A stretch of DNA of 36,188 nt. It comes from Actinospica durhamensis. Lineage in GTDB: Bacteria; Actinomycetota; Actinomycetes; Streptomycetales; Catenulisporaceae. Each line of letters begins with the position of its first letter. Position 1 is the first letter of the stretch. The notes under the pieces are model-generated. The model did not search any database. It was not told where the DNA came from and saw only the letters and a list, made by a program, of their open reading frames with translations. This document shows, in pieces, positions 1-7,455 of this stretch. Both the position numbers and the translations under genes were made by a program. The DNA is taken from the NCBI RefSeq assembly GCF_018139695.1, contig NZ_JAGSOG010000062.1:1-36188 (forward strand), written 5' to 3'.

Positions 1-112
1 GCTCAACCCCCGTAGCCGCAAGAAACGCCGACGCATAAGCCTTGCGCCCCTGCCCGCCCGTATCCACGAGCGTGTGGTCGATGTCCCAGAGCACGAGCAG
101 CGAAGTCGTCAT
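1..112 (-). CDS. HAD-family phosphatase, N-terminal fragment (cut by window edge)
   Basis: The first 37 codons of a gene that runs off the left edge. The translation begins MTTSLLVLWDIDHTLVDTGG, the haloacid-dehalogenase motif I (DxDxT/S-L-x-D-T) in which the first Asp is the nucleophile of phosphoryl transfer and the second assists. The form DIDHTLVDTGG resembles phosphoglycolate-phosphatase-like members; the substrate cannot be told from this fragment. An in-frame ATG three codons upstream (121) is an alternative start; neither start has a clear ribosome-binding site. It is divergent from the kinase at 211, so the 98-bp gap should hold both promoters. Confidence 0.8.
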   Translation of the reverse strand, partial: MTTSLLVLWDIDHTLVDTGGQGRKAYASAFLAATGVE

Positions 113-210
113 GCATCGCATGATCGAGGAGTGTTCAGGCCCGGGCAAGTTCCCCCTGCTCGAGTTCCCTCGCGCCCCGAGCCCCACCTGCCCCAGTAAG
201 GTGACTTCGT

Positions 211-1110
211 ATGATCGGCTCCGAGCTTGAGATGACCGCGGATCTGGTCCGCGACGCGCTGCGGGAACAGCATCCGGACCTGGCCGAGCTGCCCATCCGC
301 GAGGTGGCGGGCGGTTGGGGAAACCAGATGTGGCGCCTCGGGGACGACCTGGCCGTCCGGGTGCAGCGGATGGACACGAGCACCGATCCGCAGCTCAAGG
401 AACGCCGCTGGCTGCCGCTGCTGGCCTCACGCCTGCCGCTTGCCATCCCGACCCCGGTGCGCAGCGGTACACCGTCCGAGCGCTTCCCCAAGATCTGGAC
501 GGTCATGACCTGGGTTCAAGGCACACCGATGGACCACACCCCGATCTCCCGCGGCGACCACGCGGCCGACGAACTGGCAGCCTTTCTCAAGGCTCTGCAT
601 GTGGAGGCCCCCGCCGACGCGCCGGTCGGCTCTGACTTCGGCACTCACCCCAGGGAGTCCACCCAGGGCTTCGAGCACTTCATGCGGGACGTGGACCTCG
701 ACGGCTTCGCCGAGGACGACGTCCGGGCCGTCTGGGACGACGCGGTGGCGGCCGTCGAGTGGCACAGGCCACGGGTATGGGTGCACGGTGACCTACACCC
801 CGCGAACGTCGTCATCGCGGACGGCACACTGGCAGGCATCGTCGACTTCGGCGCAGTCTGCGCCGGCGACCCCGCGTGGGACCTCGCGGCCGCCTGGGTA
901 CTGCTCCCCGCAGGCGGCGCCGCACGGTTCTTCGACGGCTACGCCCAGGTAGACGACGCGACGATCCGCCGGGCCCGCGGTCTCGCCGCGATGAAGAGCC
1001 TGTTCCTGATGCTGATGGGCCAGAACGGCGACCGCGGCCTACCCGGCGGCAAGCCGAACTGGGGCCCCATAGGCCGGGCAGCTCTCGATCGTGTACTGAA
1101 GGACTTGTAA
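211..1110 (+). CDS. Aminoglycoside phosphotransferase (APH)-family kinase
   Basis: A 299-residue APH/choline-kinase-fold protein. The catalytic loop WVHGDLHPANVVI holds the Brenner motif (HGDLHPAN, catalytic Asp and Asn), followed about 17 residues later by the metal-binding VDFGAVCAGDPAWDLA (DFG-like plus the conserved DPxxDLA of this family). The N-terminal lobe (GGWGNQMWRLGDDLAVRV) is the nucleotide-binding part. The family phosphorylates small molecules such as aminoglycosides, macrolides or homoserine; nothing here fixes the substrate, so a resistance role is only one possibility. ATG 211 is supported by AAGGTGA just upstream. The HEAT-repeat gene begins 2 bases after the stop, suggesting cotranscription. 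Confidence 0.85.
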   Translation: MIGSELEMTADLVRDALREQHPDLAELPIREVAGGWGNQMWRLGDDLAVRVQRMDTSTDPQLKERRWLPLLASRLPLAIPTPVRSGTPSERFPKIWTVMTWVQGTPMDHTPISRGDHAADELAAFLKALHVEAPADAPVGSDFGTHPRESTQGFEHFMRDVDLDGFAEDDVRAVWDDAVAAVEWHRPRVWVHGDLHPANVVIADGTLAGIVDFGAVCAGDPAWDLAAAWVLLPAGGAARFFDGYAQVDDATIRRARGLAAMKSLFLMLMGQNGDRGLPGGKPNWGPIGRAALDRVLKDL

Positions 1111-1112
1111 GC

Positions 1113-1526
1113 ATGCTGCCGAAGGATTCGATCGCTGCGGAGTGTGCGCGGCGAGGACGGGCGGAAGTGGTCGCCGGCTGCGTGGCGCTGCTGGGTGGGC
1201 GGACGGTGGATGACGCGCTGGTACTGGCGCTCGGCGGTGCGCACGGGGCCGCAGTGCTCGACGGCGGACCGGAGACGCGATATTGGCTGCGGGTGTGGGC
1301 TGCGCGGGGGCTGCTGTGGGAGTGGAGCGCTGCGGCGGTGCCCGCGTTGGTCGCGGCGCTGGGGGATGAGCATTGGCGGGTGCGCGAGATGGCGGCCAAG
1401 GTGGTGGCTCGGCACCGGGTGGGGGCTGCGTTCGAGGCGGTGGAGGCGTTGCGCGCGGACGGGGTCGCCAGGGTCGCGGCGGCGGCTGAGCGCGCTGTCA
1501 GGGTGCTTGTCTCAGGCGGAGACTGA
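1113..1526 (+). CDS. Small HEAT-repeat protein
   Basis: A 137-residue all-helical protein. Residues about 58-115 contain HEAT/Armadillo-type helical pairs (YWLRVWAARGLLWEW, then VPALVAALGDEHWRVREMAA, then a third pair), with the D-x-x-W-R-V-R-E-M-A-A-K pattern typical of HEAT repeats in actinobacterial proteins. Such domains are protein- or nucleic-acid-binding scaffolds; no catalytic motif is visible. ATG 1113 is chosen because it follows the kinase stop by 2 bases and has GAAGGAC about 9 bases upstream. Longer readings of the same frame run back into the kinase gene and have kinase-shadow composition. The close linkage suggests it works with, or is at least co-expressed with, the upstream APH kinase. 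Confidence 0.75.
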   Translation: MLPKDSIAAECARRGRAEVVAGCVALLGGRTVDDALVLALGGAHGAAVLDGGPETRYWLRVWAARGLLWEWSAAAVPALVAALGDEHWRVREMAAKVVARHRVGAAFEAVEALRADGVARVAAAAERAVRVLVSGGD

Positions 1527-1595
1527 CGGCGGATCCGGGCTCGGCCGGTGTGATATTTTCTCCCCCTGTTATCCGCGCGTGCCCGAGGGGGGCCT

Positions 1596-2078
1596 GTGTT
1601 TCTGTTCGTTGAGTTTCGCAGACGGACTTCCGCCTGGGTCGTGGAGACGGGCAGCTTCTTTTGCCTCTACTGCGAGGCCGATCGTGGATACGAGCTGCGG
1701 GAATATCGGACGGTGACCGACGTGATGTTCGTCATTCCGATCAACCGGGTGGGCGGAGCGTTTGTCCTGTGCGGCACCTGCGGCACTGCCTTCGATCCCG
1801 AGTGCCTGGACGAGTCGTCCACGGGAGACCTGCGCGAGCTCGAGGTGGATGTACCCGGTGAGGCGCTGGGGGCGCTGCGGCCCTTGGCACCTGCGCGGTC
1901 GTTGGATCAGTATCTCGGGCGTGATGGCGACGATGACGACAGCGGCGACGAGGTCAGGAGTGCCCCGAAGCCTCGGAGTGCGGTGTCACAGGGCCCTGCG
2001 CTAACGTCCACCGTACAGAAGTCCGCGGCCAGTCCCCGGAGCAGCTTGTCGGGGCGTACGCAGGGGCGACGGCACTAG
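1596..2078 (+). CDS. Zinc-ribbon protein of unknown function
   Basis: A 160-residue protein starting at GTG 1596 behind a good site (GAGGGGG). It has two CxxC knuckles, FCLYC (Cys23, Cys26) and LCGTC (Cys59, Cys62), about 33 residues apart, which would bind one zinc ion. Between them is a short beta-rich segment (YELREYR, VMFVIPINRV). This arrangement is seen in actinobacterial zinc-ribbon proteins of unknown role. The C-terminal 60 residues are low complexity: an acidic run (RDGDDDDSGDE) followed by a basic, Ser/Pro-rich tail, probably disordered. It lies between the HEAT gene and hisS on the same strand, but gaps of about 70 bp on each side do not prove an operon. Confidence 0.7.
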   Translation: MFLFVEFRRRTSAWVVETGSFFCLYCEADRGYELREYRTVTDVMFVIPINRVGGAFVLCGTCGTAFDPECLDESSTGDLRELEVDVPGEALGALRPLAPARSLDQYLGRDGDDDDSGDEVRSAPKPRSAVSQGPALTSTVQKSAASPRSSLSGRTQGRRH

Positions 2079-2146
2079 TTCTCCACCCTGCCCGCCCGGG
2101 CTTAAAAGCGTTGGTGCGGAACGATGCCGTCTTGGATCATGTGCGC

Positions 2147-3469
2147 ATGACCGAGCAGAAAATCGTCCGCCCCACGCCCGTCAGCGGTTTCCCCGAGTGG
2201 CTGCCCGAGGTGCGGATGGTCGAGCAGCATTGGCTCGACCCGATCCGCGCGGGCTTCGAAAGCTACGGCTTCTGCTCCATCGAGACCCCCTCGGTGGAGT
2301 CGCTCGACGTGCTCACGTCGAAGGGGGAGACCTCGCAGGAGGTCTACGCGCTGCGACGCCTTCAGGAGGATCCGCGCGACGGGTCGGATGCGAGGCTGGG
2401 GCTGCACTTCGACCTGACGGTCCCGTTCGCGCGGTACGTCGCCCAGCACTTCAACGAGCTGGTCTTCCCGTTCAAGCGCTACCAGATCCAGCGGGTCTGG
2501 CGCGGGGAGCGTCCGCAGGAGGGGCGGTTCCGGGAGTTCACGCAGTGCGACATCGACGTGATCAACGTCGACCGGGTTCCGCTGCACTTCGACGCCGAGA
2601 TCCCGCGGGTCATCCACGGCGTCATGAGTGAGCTGGATCTGCCCGCGTGGACGCTCAACGTCAACAACCGCAAGGTCCTCGAGGGCTTCTACCGGGGCAT
2701 CGGAGCCGAGGACCCGCTTGAGGTGATCCGGGCGGTGGACAAGCTCGACAAGATCGGGGCCGAGGGCGTCAGGGATCTGCTGGCGACGAAGGTCGGCCTG
2801 AGCGGCAGGCAGGCGGACGCCTGTATGGAGCTGGCGGGGCTGCGCGGAACGGGGCCGTCGATCGTGGAGGACATCGCCGGGCTCGGGGTGCGCTCGGACC
2901 TGTTGTCGCAGGGCCTGGATGAGCTGGCCTTCGTCATGGACTCGCTCGGTGATCTGCCTGCTGGAAGCGTGGTGGCGAACCTCTCGATCGCCCGCGGCCT
3001 GGACTACTACACGGGCTCCGTCTACGAGGGGAAGTTCACCGAGTGGCCGGACTTCGGCGCCATCTGTTCCGGCGGCCGGTACGAGAATCTCGCCGGCGCG
3101 TTCATCCGGCGCAGCCTGCCGGGCGTCGGGATGTCCATCGGCGTGACCCGGATCTTCTCCAAGCTGCTCGCCGAAGGCCTGCTGCCCACCGGGCCGTCGT
3201 GCCCGACCGACGTCCTCATGGTGCTGCCCGAGGACCGGGCTCGGGCGGCCGGCGCCGCGCAGTGCGCCGCCCGGCTGCGCGGTCGCGGCCTGAACGTCGA
3301 GCTCTACCACCAGCCGGACAAGGTGGCCAAGCAGGTGCGCTACGCGGCGCGCAAGGGCATCGCGTACGTCTGGTTCCCGCCGCTGAGCGACGATCGGGGG
3401 CACGAGGTCAAGAATCTGGCCACGGGTGAACAGACGGTCGCCGATCCGGAGACCTGGCGCATCGGCTGA
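2147..3469 (+). CDS. hisS: Histidyl-tRNA synthetase (class II)
   Basis: A 440-residue class II aminoacyl-tRNA synthetase that charges tRNA-His in the cytoplasm. Visible signatures: LHFDLTVPFARYVA (adenylate pocket), motif 2 FKRYQIQRVWRGERPQEGRF near residue 109, the HisRS-specific ARGLDYYTG near residue 281, and motif 3 (GGRYENLAG ... GMSIGVTRIF) near 310-335. Residues about 345-430 form the anticodon-binding domain. The start is placed at ATG 2147 (MTEQKIVRP); an in-frame TTG at 2111 would add 12 residues with no conserved content. The FREFTQCDIDVI segment is closer to the eukaryotic-like YREFYQCDFDI form than to the usual bacterial YRQFHQ form; I recall similar sequences in bifidobacteria and some other actinobacteria. 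Whether a second hisS exists elsewhere cannot be seen. Confidence 0.95.
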   Translation: MTEQKIVRPTPVSGFPEWLPEVRMVEQHWLDPIRAGFESYGFCSIETPSVESLDVLTSKGETSQEVYALRRLQEDPRDGSDARLGLHFDLTVPFARYVAQHFNELVFPFKRYQIQRVWRGERPQEGRFREFTQCDIDVINVDRVPLHFDAEIPRVIHGVMSELDLPAWTLNVNNRKVLEGFYRGIGAEDPLEVIRAVDKLDKIGAEGVRDLLATKVGLSGRQADACMELAGLRGTGPSIVEDIAGLGVRSDLLSQGLDELAFVMDSLGDLPAGSVVANLSIARGLDYYTGSVYEGKFTEWPDFGAICSGGRYENLAGAFIRRSLPGVGMSIGVTRIFSKLLAEGLLPTGPSCPTDVLMVLPEDRARAAGAAQCAARLRGRGLNVELYHQPDKVAKQVRYAARKGIAYVWFPPLSDDRGHEVKNLATGEQTVADPETWRIG

Positions 3470-3478
3470 GGCGGGCGC

Positions 3479-4036
3479 CTACTCGGCGTAGATCCCCGAC
3501 AGGCTGCCGATGCCGAGCGCGTGCGCGGCGAGCTGCCCCGGGTCCACGCCGTAGCTCGCGCCGATCTTCGGCGGGTGCCACGAGTTCGGCTCCGCGTAGA
3601 GCGTCCACTGGTACTGGTCCGTGTTGCCCGTGCCCGGGCACATCGGCAGATAGCCCTGTATCTCGAGGCCGCCCGCATTGCTGCCCGCGGCCATGCTCGT
3701 GACGTCGGGCTTGATGTTCAACACGATCCAGTGCAGCACCGACCCGGTGTTGTCGTACACGTACAGCGCGATCCATCCCGTCCCTGGCGGCACGGCGCTC
3801 CAGGCGAGCGGGGGCGAGACGGCGCCGTTCGTCGCGTCGCACGTGTACGCCTTCGGAATCACGCCGTTCTGCTGGAAGGCCGTGCTGGTCAACGTGATCG
3901 ACGCCGCGGCATGCTTCGCCGGTGTCGCCGATGGGCTCGAGGCGGCCGACTTCGGCGAGCTCGAACACGAGGCGAGCGTGACCAGTCCAAGTCCGAGAAT
4001 TGCAGTGGTACCGCAGCGAGCTTTCCATGATCGCAT
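3479..4036 (-). CDS. PEBP-family (YbhB/YbcL-like) lipoprotein
   Basis: A 185-residue exported lipoprotein of the phosphatidylethanolamine-binding protein family (Raf-kinase-inhibitor-like). The N-terminus is a type II signal peptide: KAR, a hydrophobic stretch (AILGLGLVT), then lipobox LASC with Cys24 as the lipidation site, followed by a Ser/Ala/Pro linker. The PEBP ligand pocket is recognisable from SPPLAWSAVPPGT, the HWIVLNI strand and GYLPMCPGTGNTDQYQWTLYA (family pattern GxxGPCPPxGxHxYxFxLYA, with G-P replaced by L-P-M). Bacterial members have no firmly assigned role. ATG 4036 follows GGAGAGGAT at proper spacing. It converges with hisS (9-bp gap) and lies behind the terminator at 4093-4138. 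Confidence 0.88.
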   Translation of the reverse strand: MRSWKARCGTTAILGLGLVTLASCSSSPKSAASSPSATPAKHAAASITLTSTAFQQNGVIPKAYTCDATNGAVSPPLAWSAVPPGTGWIALYVYDNTGSVLHWIVLNIKPDVTSMAAGSNAGGLEIQGYLPMCPGTGNTDQYQWTLYAEPNSWHPPKIGASYGVDPGQLAAHALGIGSLSGIYAE

Positions 4037-4092
4037 CGTTATTATCCTCTCCAGCGCAAAGCGTAGGAGAGTCCGGGCCTCAGGGAAAGGTG

Positions 4093-4138
4093 CTCCGCCC
4101 GGCCACCGCCGGCGATCGCGGCGTGAGACCGGGCGGAG
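4093..4138 (-). terminator. Hairpin terminator after the sigma-factor operon
   Basis: Perfect 10-bp stem CTCCGCCCGG (4093-4102) with CCGGGCGGAG (4129-4138), extendable by wobble pairs. The 26-base loop itself contains a smaller GC hairpin. It lies about 34 bp past the stop of the membrane protein gene and has no T-run, which is normal for high-GC actinobacteria. It separates that operon from the promoter of the PEBP gene. Confidence 0.65.
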
Positions 4139-4171
4139 TGCGCCCCGCGCGGGCGCGGCACCGCAGGCGGA

Positions 4172-5416
4172 TCAGCCTCCGAAGACGGCGACCGTCTGGA
4201 GGGCTTTGCCCTGCGCGTCGTAGGTCGTGTACGAGCCGGGGTTCTCTCCCGCGGGGATCGCGGCGCTCCAGAACGTCATGCCCAGCTTGGAGACCACCGT
4301 GAGGGGAACCGTCTCCGTCGAGTTCAGGAGGGTCAGCTTCACGCTCGCCACCGCGGGGTCGGCGTACCCGTAGACGACCTGCGCGGAGCCGGGTGACGTC
4401 CACCCGGCGGCCTGCTCGTTCGACGTCGGGGTGGTGCTGGAAAAACAGCCCTCGGACTCGTCGGTACCGCCGTGCTCGAAGTCGGCGCACATACCGATCA
4501 CGTTCTCGGTCACCCGCAGCGTGTACGGCGTGCCCTCGAAGGTGCCGGAGAACGTCACGCTGCCCTCGGGCGGCAGCGGCAGGCCGGCTTGATGCCAGGT
4601 CACGTCCAGCATGTACGGCGCGGCGTCCGTGTCGTTGTACGGGACCGAGTACGCGATCAGATCTCCGTGCACCGAGTACACGGAGATCCGGGCGACGTCG
4701 TACCCTGCCGCTCCGGCGAAGGCGACGAGGTGGCTGCCGTTCTCGACGACGACGGGGTAGGTGGCCGTCTTGCCGTCGGTGTACTCGATGACGACGCTTC
4801 CGGCGTCGGACGGCACCTCGCCGGCCTCGACGTAATAGTGCCCGGACGGGGCCGGCGAATTCTCGTTCTGGTAGTTCCAGGACGAGAGCGCCTTCAGGGG
4901 GAGGCTGTCGCCGGGGGCCGCCGGGCGCTGGCTCTTGGTCTGGACCAGCGGATCTCCCATGCTTCCCGCGGGTCCCACGGCGACCTGATAGCCGGACGAG
5001 TCCCAGATCTGGGCCGGGTCGGTCAGGGCCGCGTGCCACGCCAAGCCGTCGATCGTGCCCGAGCCCGCCAGGCCGTGCGCCGCGTCGTACGCGGCCGAGT
5101 TCACGGTGATCGAGTGCTTCACGGCGGGAGTGGCGGGTGCGGTGGGTGCGGCGGACTTGGCGGTCGACGCCGGCGCGACCGTGCCCTGCGCTCCGCCGAA
5201 GGCCCCTGATGCCACCAGGCCCAGGGACACGCCGGCCGCGCCGAGGACCGCCAAGGTGCCGCCCGCCGCCTGCCGGCGTCGGCGGATCCGGCGTCCCGAG
5301 ACGATGATCAGCTCGGTGGGGGACCGGCCCGAGACGATCGCGGCCAACTCCTGTGCGAACCCCTCGCGCAGGAACTCCTCCTCGCGCGGGTCGACGCCCG
5401 TGTCCCTCGTCGTCAC
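4172..5416 (-). CDS. Single-pass membrane protein coupled to the SigE-family sigma factor (candidate anti-sigma factor)
   Basis: A 414-residue protein starting at GTG 5416, whose start overlaps the sigma-factor stop (GTGA) behind AGGAGG. Residues 1-49 are cytoplasmic and charged (EEEFLREGFAQELAAIVSG, then RRIRRRRQ); residues about 50-74 form one transmembrane segment; the remaining 340 residues are outside, starting with an Ala/Pro/Ser/Thr linker and continuing as a beta-rich region with two cysteines (VIGMCADFEH and ESEGCFSS) that may pair. No zinc anti-sigma motif (HxxxCxxC) is present. Position, coupling and topology argue for a regulator of the sigma factor, but sequence homology to a known anti-sigma domain was not seen. 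I do not recognise the external domain. Confidence 0.75.
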   Translation of the reverse strand: MTTRDTGVDPREEEFLREGFAQELAAIVSGRSPTELIIVSGRRIRRRRQAAGGTLAVLGAAGVSLGLVASGAFGGAQGTVAPASTAKSAAPTAPATPAVKHSITVNSAAYDAAHGLAGSGTIDGLAWHAALTDPAQIWDSSGYQVAVGPAGSMGDPLVQTKSQRPAAPGDSLPLKALSSWNYQNENSPAPSGHYYVEAGEVPSDAGSVVIEYTDGKTATYPVVVENGSHLVAFAGAAGYDVARISVYSVHGDLIAYSVPYNDTDAAPYMLDVTWHQAGLPLPPEGSVTFSGTFEGTPYTLRVTENVIGMCADFEHGGTDESEGCFSSTTPTSNEQAAGWTSPGSAQVVYGYADPAVASVKLTLLNSTETVPLTVVSKLGMTFWSAAIPAGENPGSYTTYDAQGKALQTVAVFGG

Positions 5417-5916
5417 CTCACTCCTCCTTCCAGCAGATGCGGACTGGTGCGCAGCCGGTCTATCGCGCGCGACGTCTGGCTCTTGACGGTGCCCACGCTC
5501 ACTCCCATCACCTCGGCCGTCTGGGCCTCGCTCAGGTCGGCGAAATAGCGCAGCAGGAGCACCGCCCGCTGCTTGGGCGGCAACTCGTTCACCGCCGCCA
5601 TCAGCATCATGCGACTCTCGACGTGCTCGGCCGCGTCGGGCTGGCCCGCCTCGGGCACGAACTCCGTCTGCACCTCCGCCACCCGGCGCTTGCGGAACCC
5701 GCCCCGGTAGGTGTTGCACAGGATGCTGTACAGGTAGGCATCCTGATTGTCCGCGCGGCTGACCCGGCCCCAGGAGGCGTAGACCTTGGCGAGCGTGGCC
5801 TGGGCCAGGTCCTCCGCCGCGTTCCGGTCGGCGCTGAGCCCGTAGGCCATCCTGAGCAGGCCGGGCCAGCGGATCGCGACGAACTCGCGGAAGCGTTCTT
5901 CCTCTGCGGCCTTCAC
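5413..5916 (-). CDS. SigE-family ECF RNA polymerase sigma factor
   Basis: A 167-residue extracytoplasmic-function sigma factor of the actinobacterial SigE family. Region 2 covers about residues 5-60 (RFREFVAIRWPGLLRMAYGL, then AAEDLAQATLAKVYASWGRV); region 4 covers about 110-160 (ELPPKQRAVLLLRYFADLSE, then the recognition helix VSVGTVKSQTSRAIDRLR). No extra C-terminal domain is present. GTG 5916 is chosen because GGAGGGGAG precedes it; upstream in-frame codons read into GC-rich noncoding DNA. The downstream gene overlaps by 4 bp and encodes a probable membrane-bound controller. The promoter may be autoregulated (see 5961-5983). The true regulon and the signal are unknown. Confidence 0.93.
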   Translation of the reverse strand: MKAAEEERFREFVAIRWPGLLRMAYGLSADRNAAEDLAQATLAKVYASWGRVSRADNQDAYLYSILCNTYRGGFRKRRVAEVQTEFVPEAGQPDAAEHVESRMMLMAAVNELPPKQRAVLLLRYFADLSEAQTAEVMGVSVGTVKSQTSRAIDRLRTSPHLLEGGVR

Positions 5917-5960
5917 GCAGCTCCCCTCCGGTTCCCGATCTCTCGTTCCACCGGTAAGAG

Positions 5961-5983
5961 CACCGAGCGTACGGAAAAGGTTG
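5961..5983 (-). promoter_or_regulatory. Candidate (auto)promoter of the sigma-factor operon
   Basis: On the minus strand the sequence CAACCTTTT (5983-5975) lies 59-67 bp before the sigma start. AACC is the core of many ECF -35 elements, and a CGGTGC block follows at 5966-5961. The -10 match is weak, so this is a suggestion based on the AACC core and its position only. Confidence 0.3.
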
Positions 5984-6062
5984 AGATGCGGCAGCTGCGG
6001 GTTCGGGGCGGGGGGATCAGGGCTTCGACCCGTCCCAGCCGTTCCGACTCTATGCTGGCTGC

Positions 6063-6485
6063 ATGGCCGAATCGACACGGCTGCCGTTGCGGACGAGGCG
6101 GATCCTTGAGCGGGTCCTGGCCGAACCGGGCGCCGAGTGGACCACTTCAAGCCTGCGCGCTCTGCCCGATGCGCCCTATCGCGCCGTCGATCAGGCCATT
6201 GAGATCATGGTCGAGTCGGGTGTTGCCACGGCCGAGTCGACGGGGCGGACGGTGCGGGTGCATCTGGACCACGGCAGCCCGAGCGTTCCGGAGTATCGGT
6301 GCCGTCTGACGGGTGACGGGCCGCGGGCTCTTGGGTTGATGCTCGAAGCGTCGAGGTCTTATCGGGGTGTGATCGCGTCGTTCCTGCTCGAGGGCGGGGA
6401 CGCGGCGGCCGTTGAGTGGCGGCGGCTGCGTGAGCGGAACGCGGCGGTTCCGGGCTTCTGGCGGCGGCACCTTCCCGGCCGTTGA
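6063..6485 (+). CDS. Winged-helix-like protein of unknown function
   Basis: A 140-residue basic protein. Residues about 8-70 look like a winged helix: RTRRILERVLAEPGAEWTTS, LRALPDAPYRAVDQAIEIMV (candidate recognition helix) and a wing ESGVATAESTGRTVRVHL. The rest (YRCRLTGDGPRALGLMLEAS onward) resembles the C-terminal helices of PadR- or MarR-like regulators but is too short for a full effector domain. ATG 6063 is the first good start; no strong ribosome-binding site is visible. It is divergent from the sigma factor (146-bp gap) and lies 64 bp before the ABC operon on the same strand, so it could regulate either. No DNA target can be assigned. Confidence 0.65.
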   Translation: MAESTRLPLRTRRILERVLAEPGAEWTTSSLRALPDAPYRAVDQAIEIMVESGVATAESTGRTVRVHLDHGSPSVPEYRCRLTGDGPRALGLMLEASRSYRGVIASFLLEGGDAAAVEWRRLRERNAAVPGFWRRHLPGR

Positions 6486-6533
6486 CCGGCTGCCACAAAC
6501 CTGCCGCAGGGCTCTTACGAAATGTAGTACTTC

Positions 6534-6549
6534 TGCTATCGTTCGATGT
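6534..6549 (+). promoter_or_regulatory. Extended -10 promoter giving a probable leaderless mRNA for the ABC exporter
   Basis: TGC-TATCGT (6534-6542) fits an extended -10 element (TGN-TANNNT). Seven bases separate it from ATG 6550, so transcription should begin at or next to the start codon. No Shine-Dalgarno-like purine run precedes the ATG, which agrees. A -35 near 6514-6520 (CTTACGA) is poor, as usual for extended -10 promoters. Confidence 0.5.
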
Positions 6550-7455
6550 ATGGATTGTGTGCTCGATGTCTGCGATCTGCGGATGCGGTACGGCAAAGTC
6601 GATGTGCTGACAGGGGTCAGCTTCACGGCGCGGCGCGGCGAGGTGCTCGTGCTGCTCGGGCCGAACGGCGCGGGCAAGACCACCACGATCGAGGTGCTCG
6701 AGGGGTTCCGGCTGCGGTCGGCCGGCCGGGTCAGCGTGCTCGGGAGCGATCCGGCGCACGGCGGGGAGGCGTGGCGCGCCCGGATCGGGGTGGTGCTGCA
6801 GTCCTGGCGCGACCACGGGCGCTGGCAGGTCCGTGAGCTGCTCGCGCACCTGGGCCGCTACTACGCGCCGTACTCCACGCCGGGCCTGACCCGCCCCTGG
6901 GACGTGGACGACCTGCTCGAGACCGTAGGGCTGACCGAGCAGGCCGGTAAACGGGCACGGCACCTCTCCGGCGGGCAGCGCCGCCGGCTGGACGTGGCGA
7001 TCGGCATCGTGGGGCGGCCCGAGCTGCTGTTCCTCGACGAGCCGACGGCCGGGTTCGATCCGGAGGCCAGAGGCGAGTTCCACGACCTCGTGCACCGGCT
7101 CTCCGATCTGGAGGAGGTCACGATCCTGCTCACCACGCACGACCTGGACGAGGCGGAACGGCTGGCCGACCGCATCCTGATCCTGGCCGGCGGCACGATC
7201 ATCGCGGACGGCTCGGCCGACGAGCTCTCGCGGGCGGCCTCGACCCGGTCCGAGGTGCGCTGGAGCCGGGACGGGCAGCGGTTCGTGCACGCGGCCGAGG
7301 ACGCGACCGCCTTTGTCAGGGACCTGTTCCGGCAGTACGGCGAGTCGGTGCAGGACCTGGAGGTGCGCCGGGCCAGTCTGGAGGAGACCTACATGGCGAT
7401 GGTCCGCGAGGCGGAGGCGGGCGCGGCGCGCCGGCCGTTGGGAGTGGTCACGTGA
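6550..7455 (+). CDS. ABC-2 type exporter, ATP-binding subunit
   Basis: A 301-residue ATPase of the ABC-2 (drug/polyketide exporter-like) class. It has Walker A GPNGAGKTT near residue 37, Q-loop VVLQSWRDHG, signature HLSGGQRRRLDVAIGI, Walker B LLFLDEPTAGFDP and H-loop LLTTHDLDEAERLAD. The last 80 residues are the usual accessory domain ending ASLEETYMAMV. ATG 6550 is preferred: earlier in-frame codons fall in the gene before it, and the promoter geometry predicts a leaderless transcript. The permease start overlaps its stop (GTGA), so the two are translationally coupled. The transported substrate is unknown; close kin export drugs, peptides or lipids. Confidence 0.93.
   Translation: MDCVLDVCDLRMRYGKVDVLTGVSFTARRGEVLVLLGPNGAGKTTTIEVLEGFRLRSAGRVSVLGSDPAHGGEAWRARIGVVLQSWRDHGRWQVRELLAHLGRYYAPYSTPGLTRPWDVDDLLETVGLTEQAGKRARHLSGGQRRRLDVAIGIVGRPELLFLDEPTAGFDPEARGEFHDLVHRLSDLEEVTILLTTHDLDEAERLADRILILAGGTIIADGSADELSRAASTRSEVRWSRDGQRFVHAAEDATAFVRDLFRQYGESVQDLEVRRASLEETYMAMVREAEAGAARRPLGVVT

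Noticed and set aside
211-1110. Naming the APH-family kinase an aminoglycoside-resistance gene
   Set aside because: The family motif is present, but the family is broad and nothing nearby indicates an antibiotic substrate.
2102-3403. 433-codon frame opposite hisS
   Set aside because: Complementary to a clearly conserved synthetase; the translation shows shadow composition.
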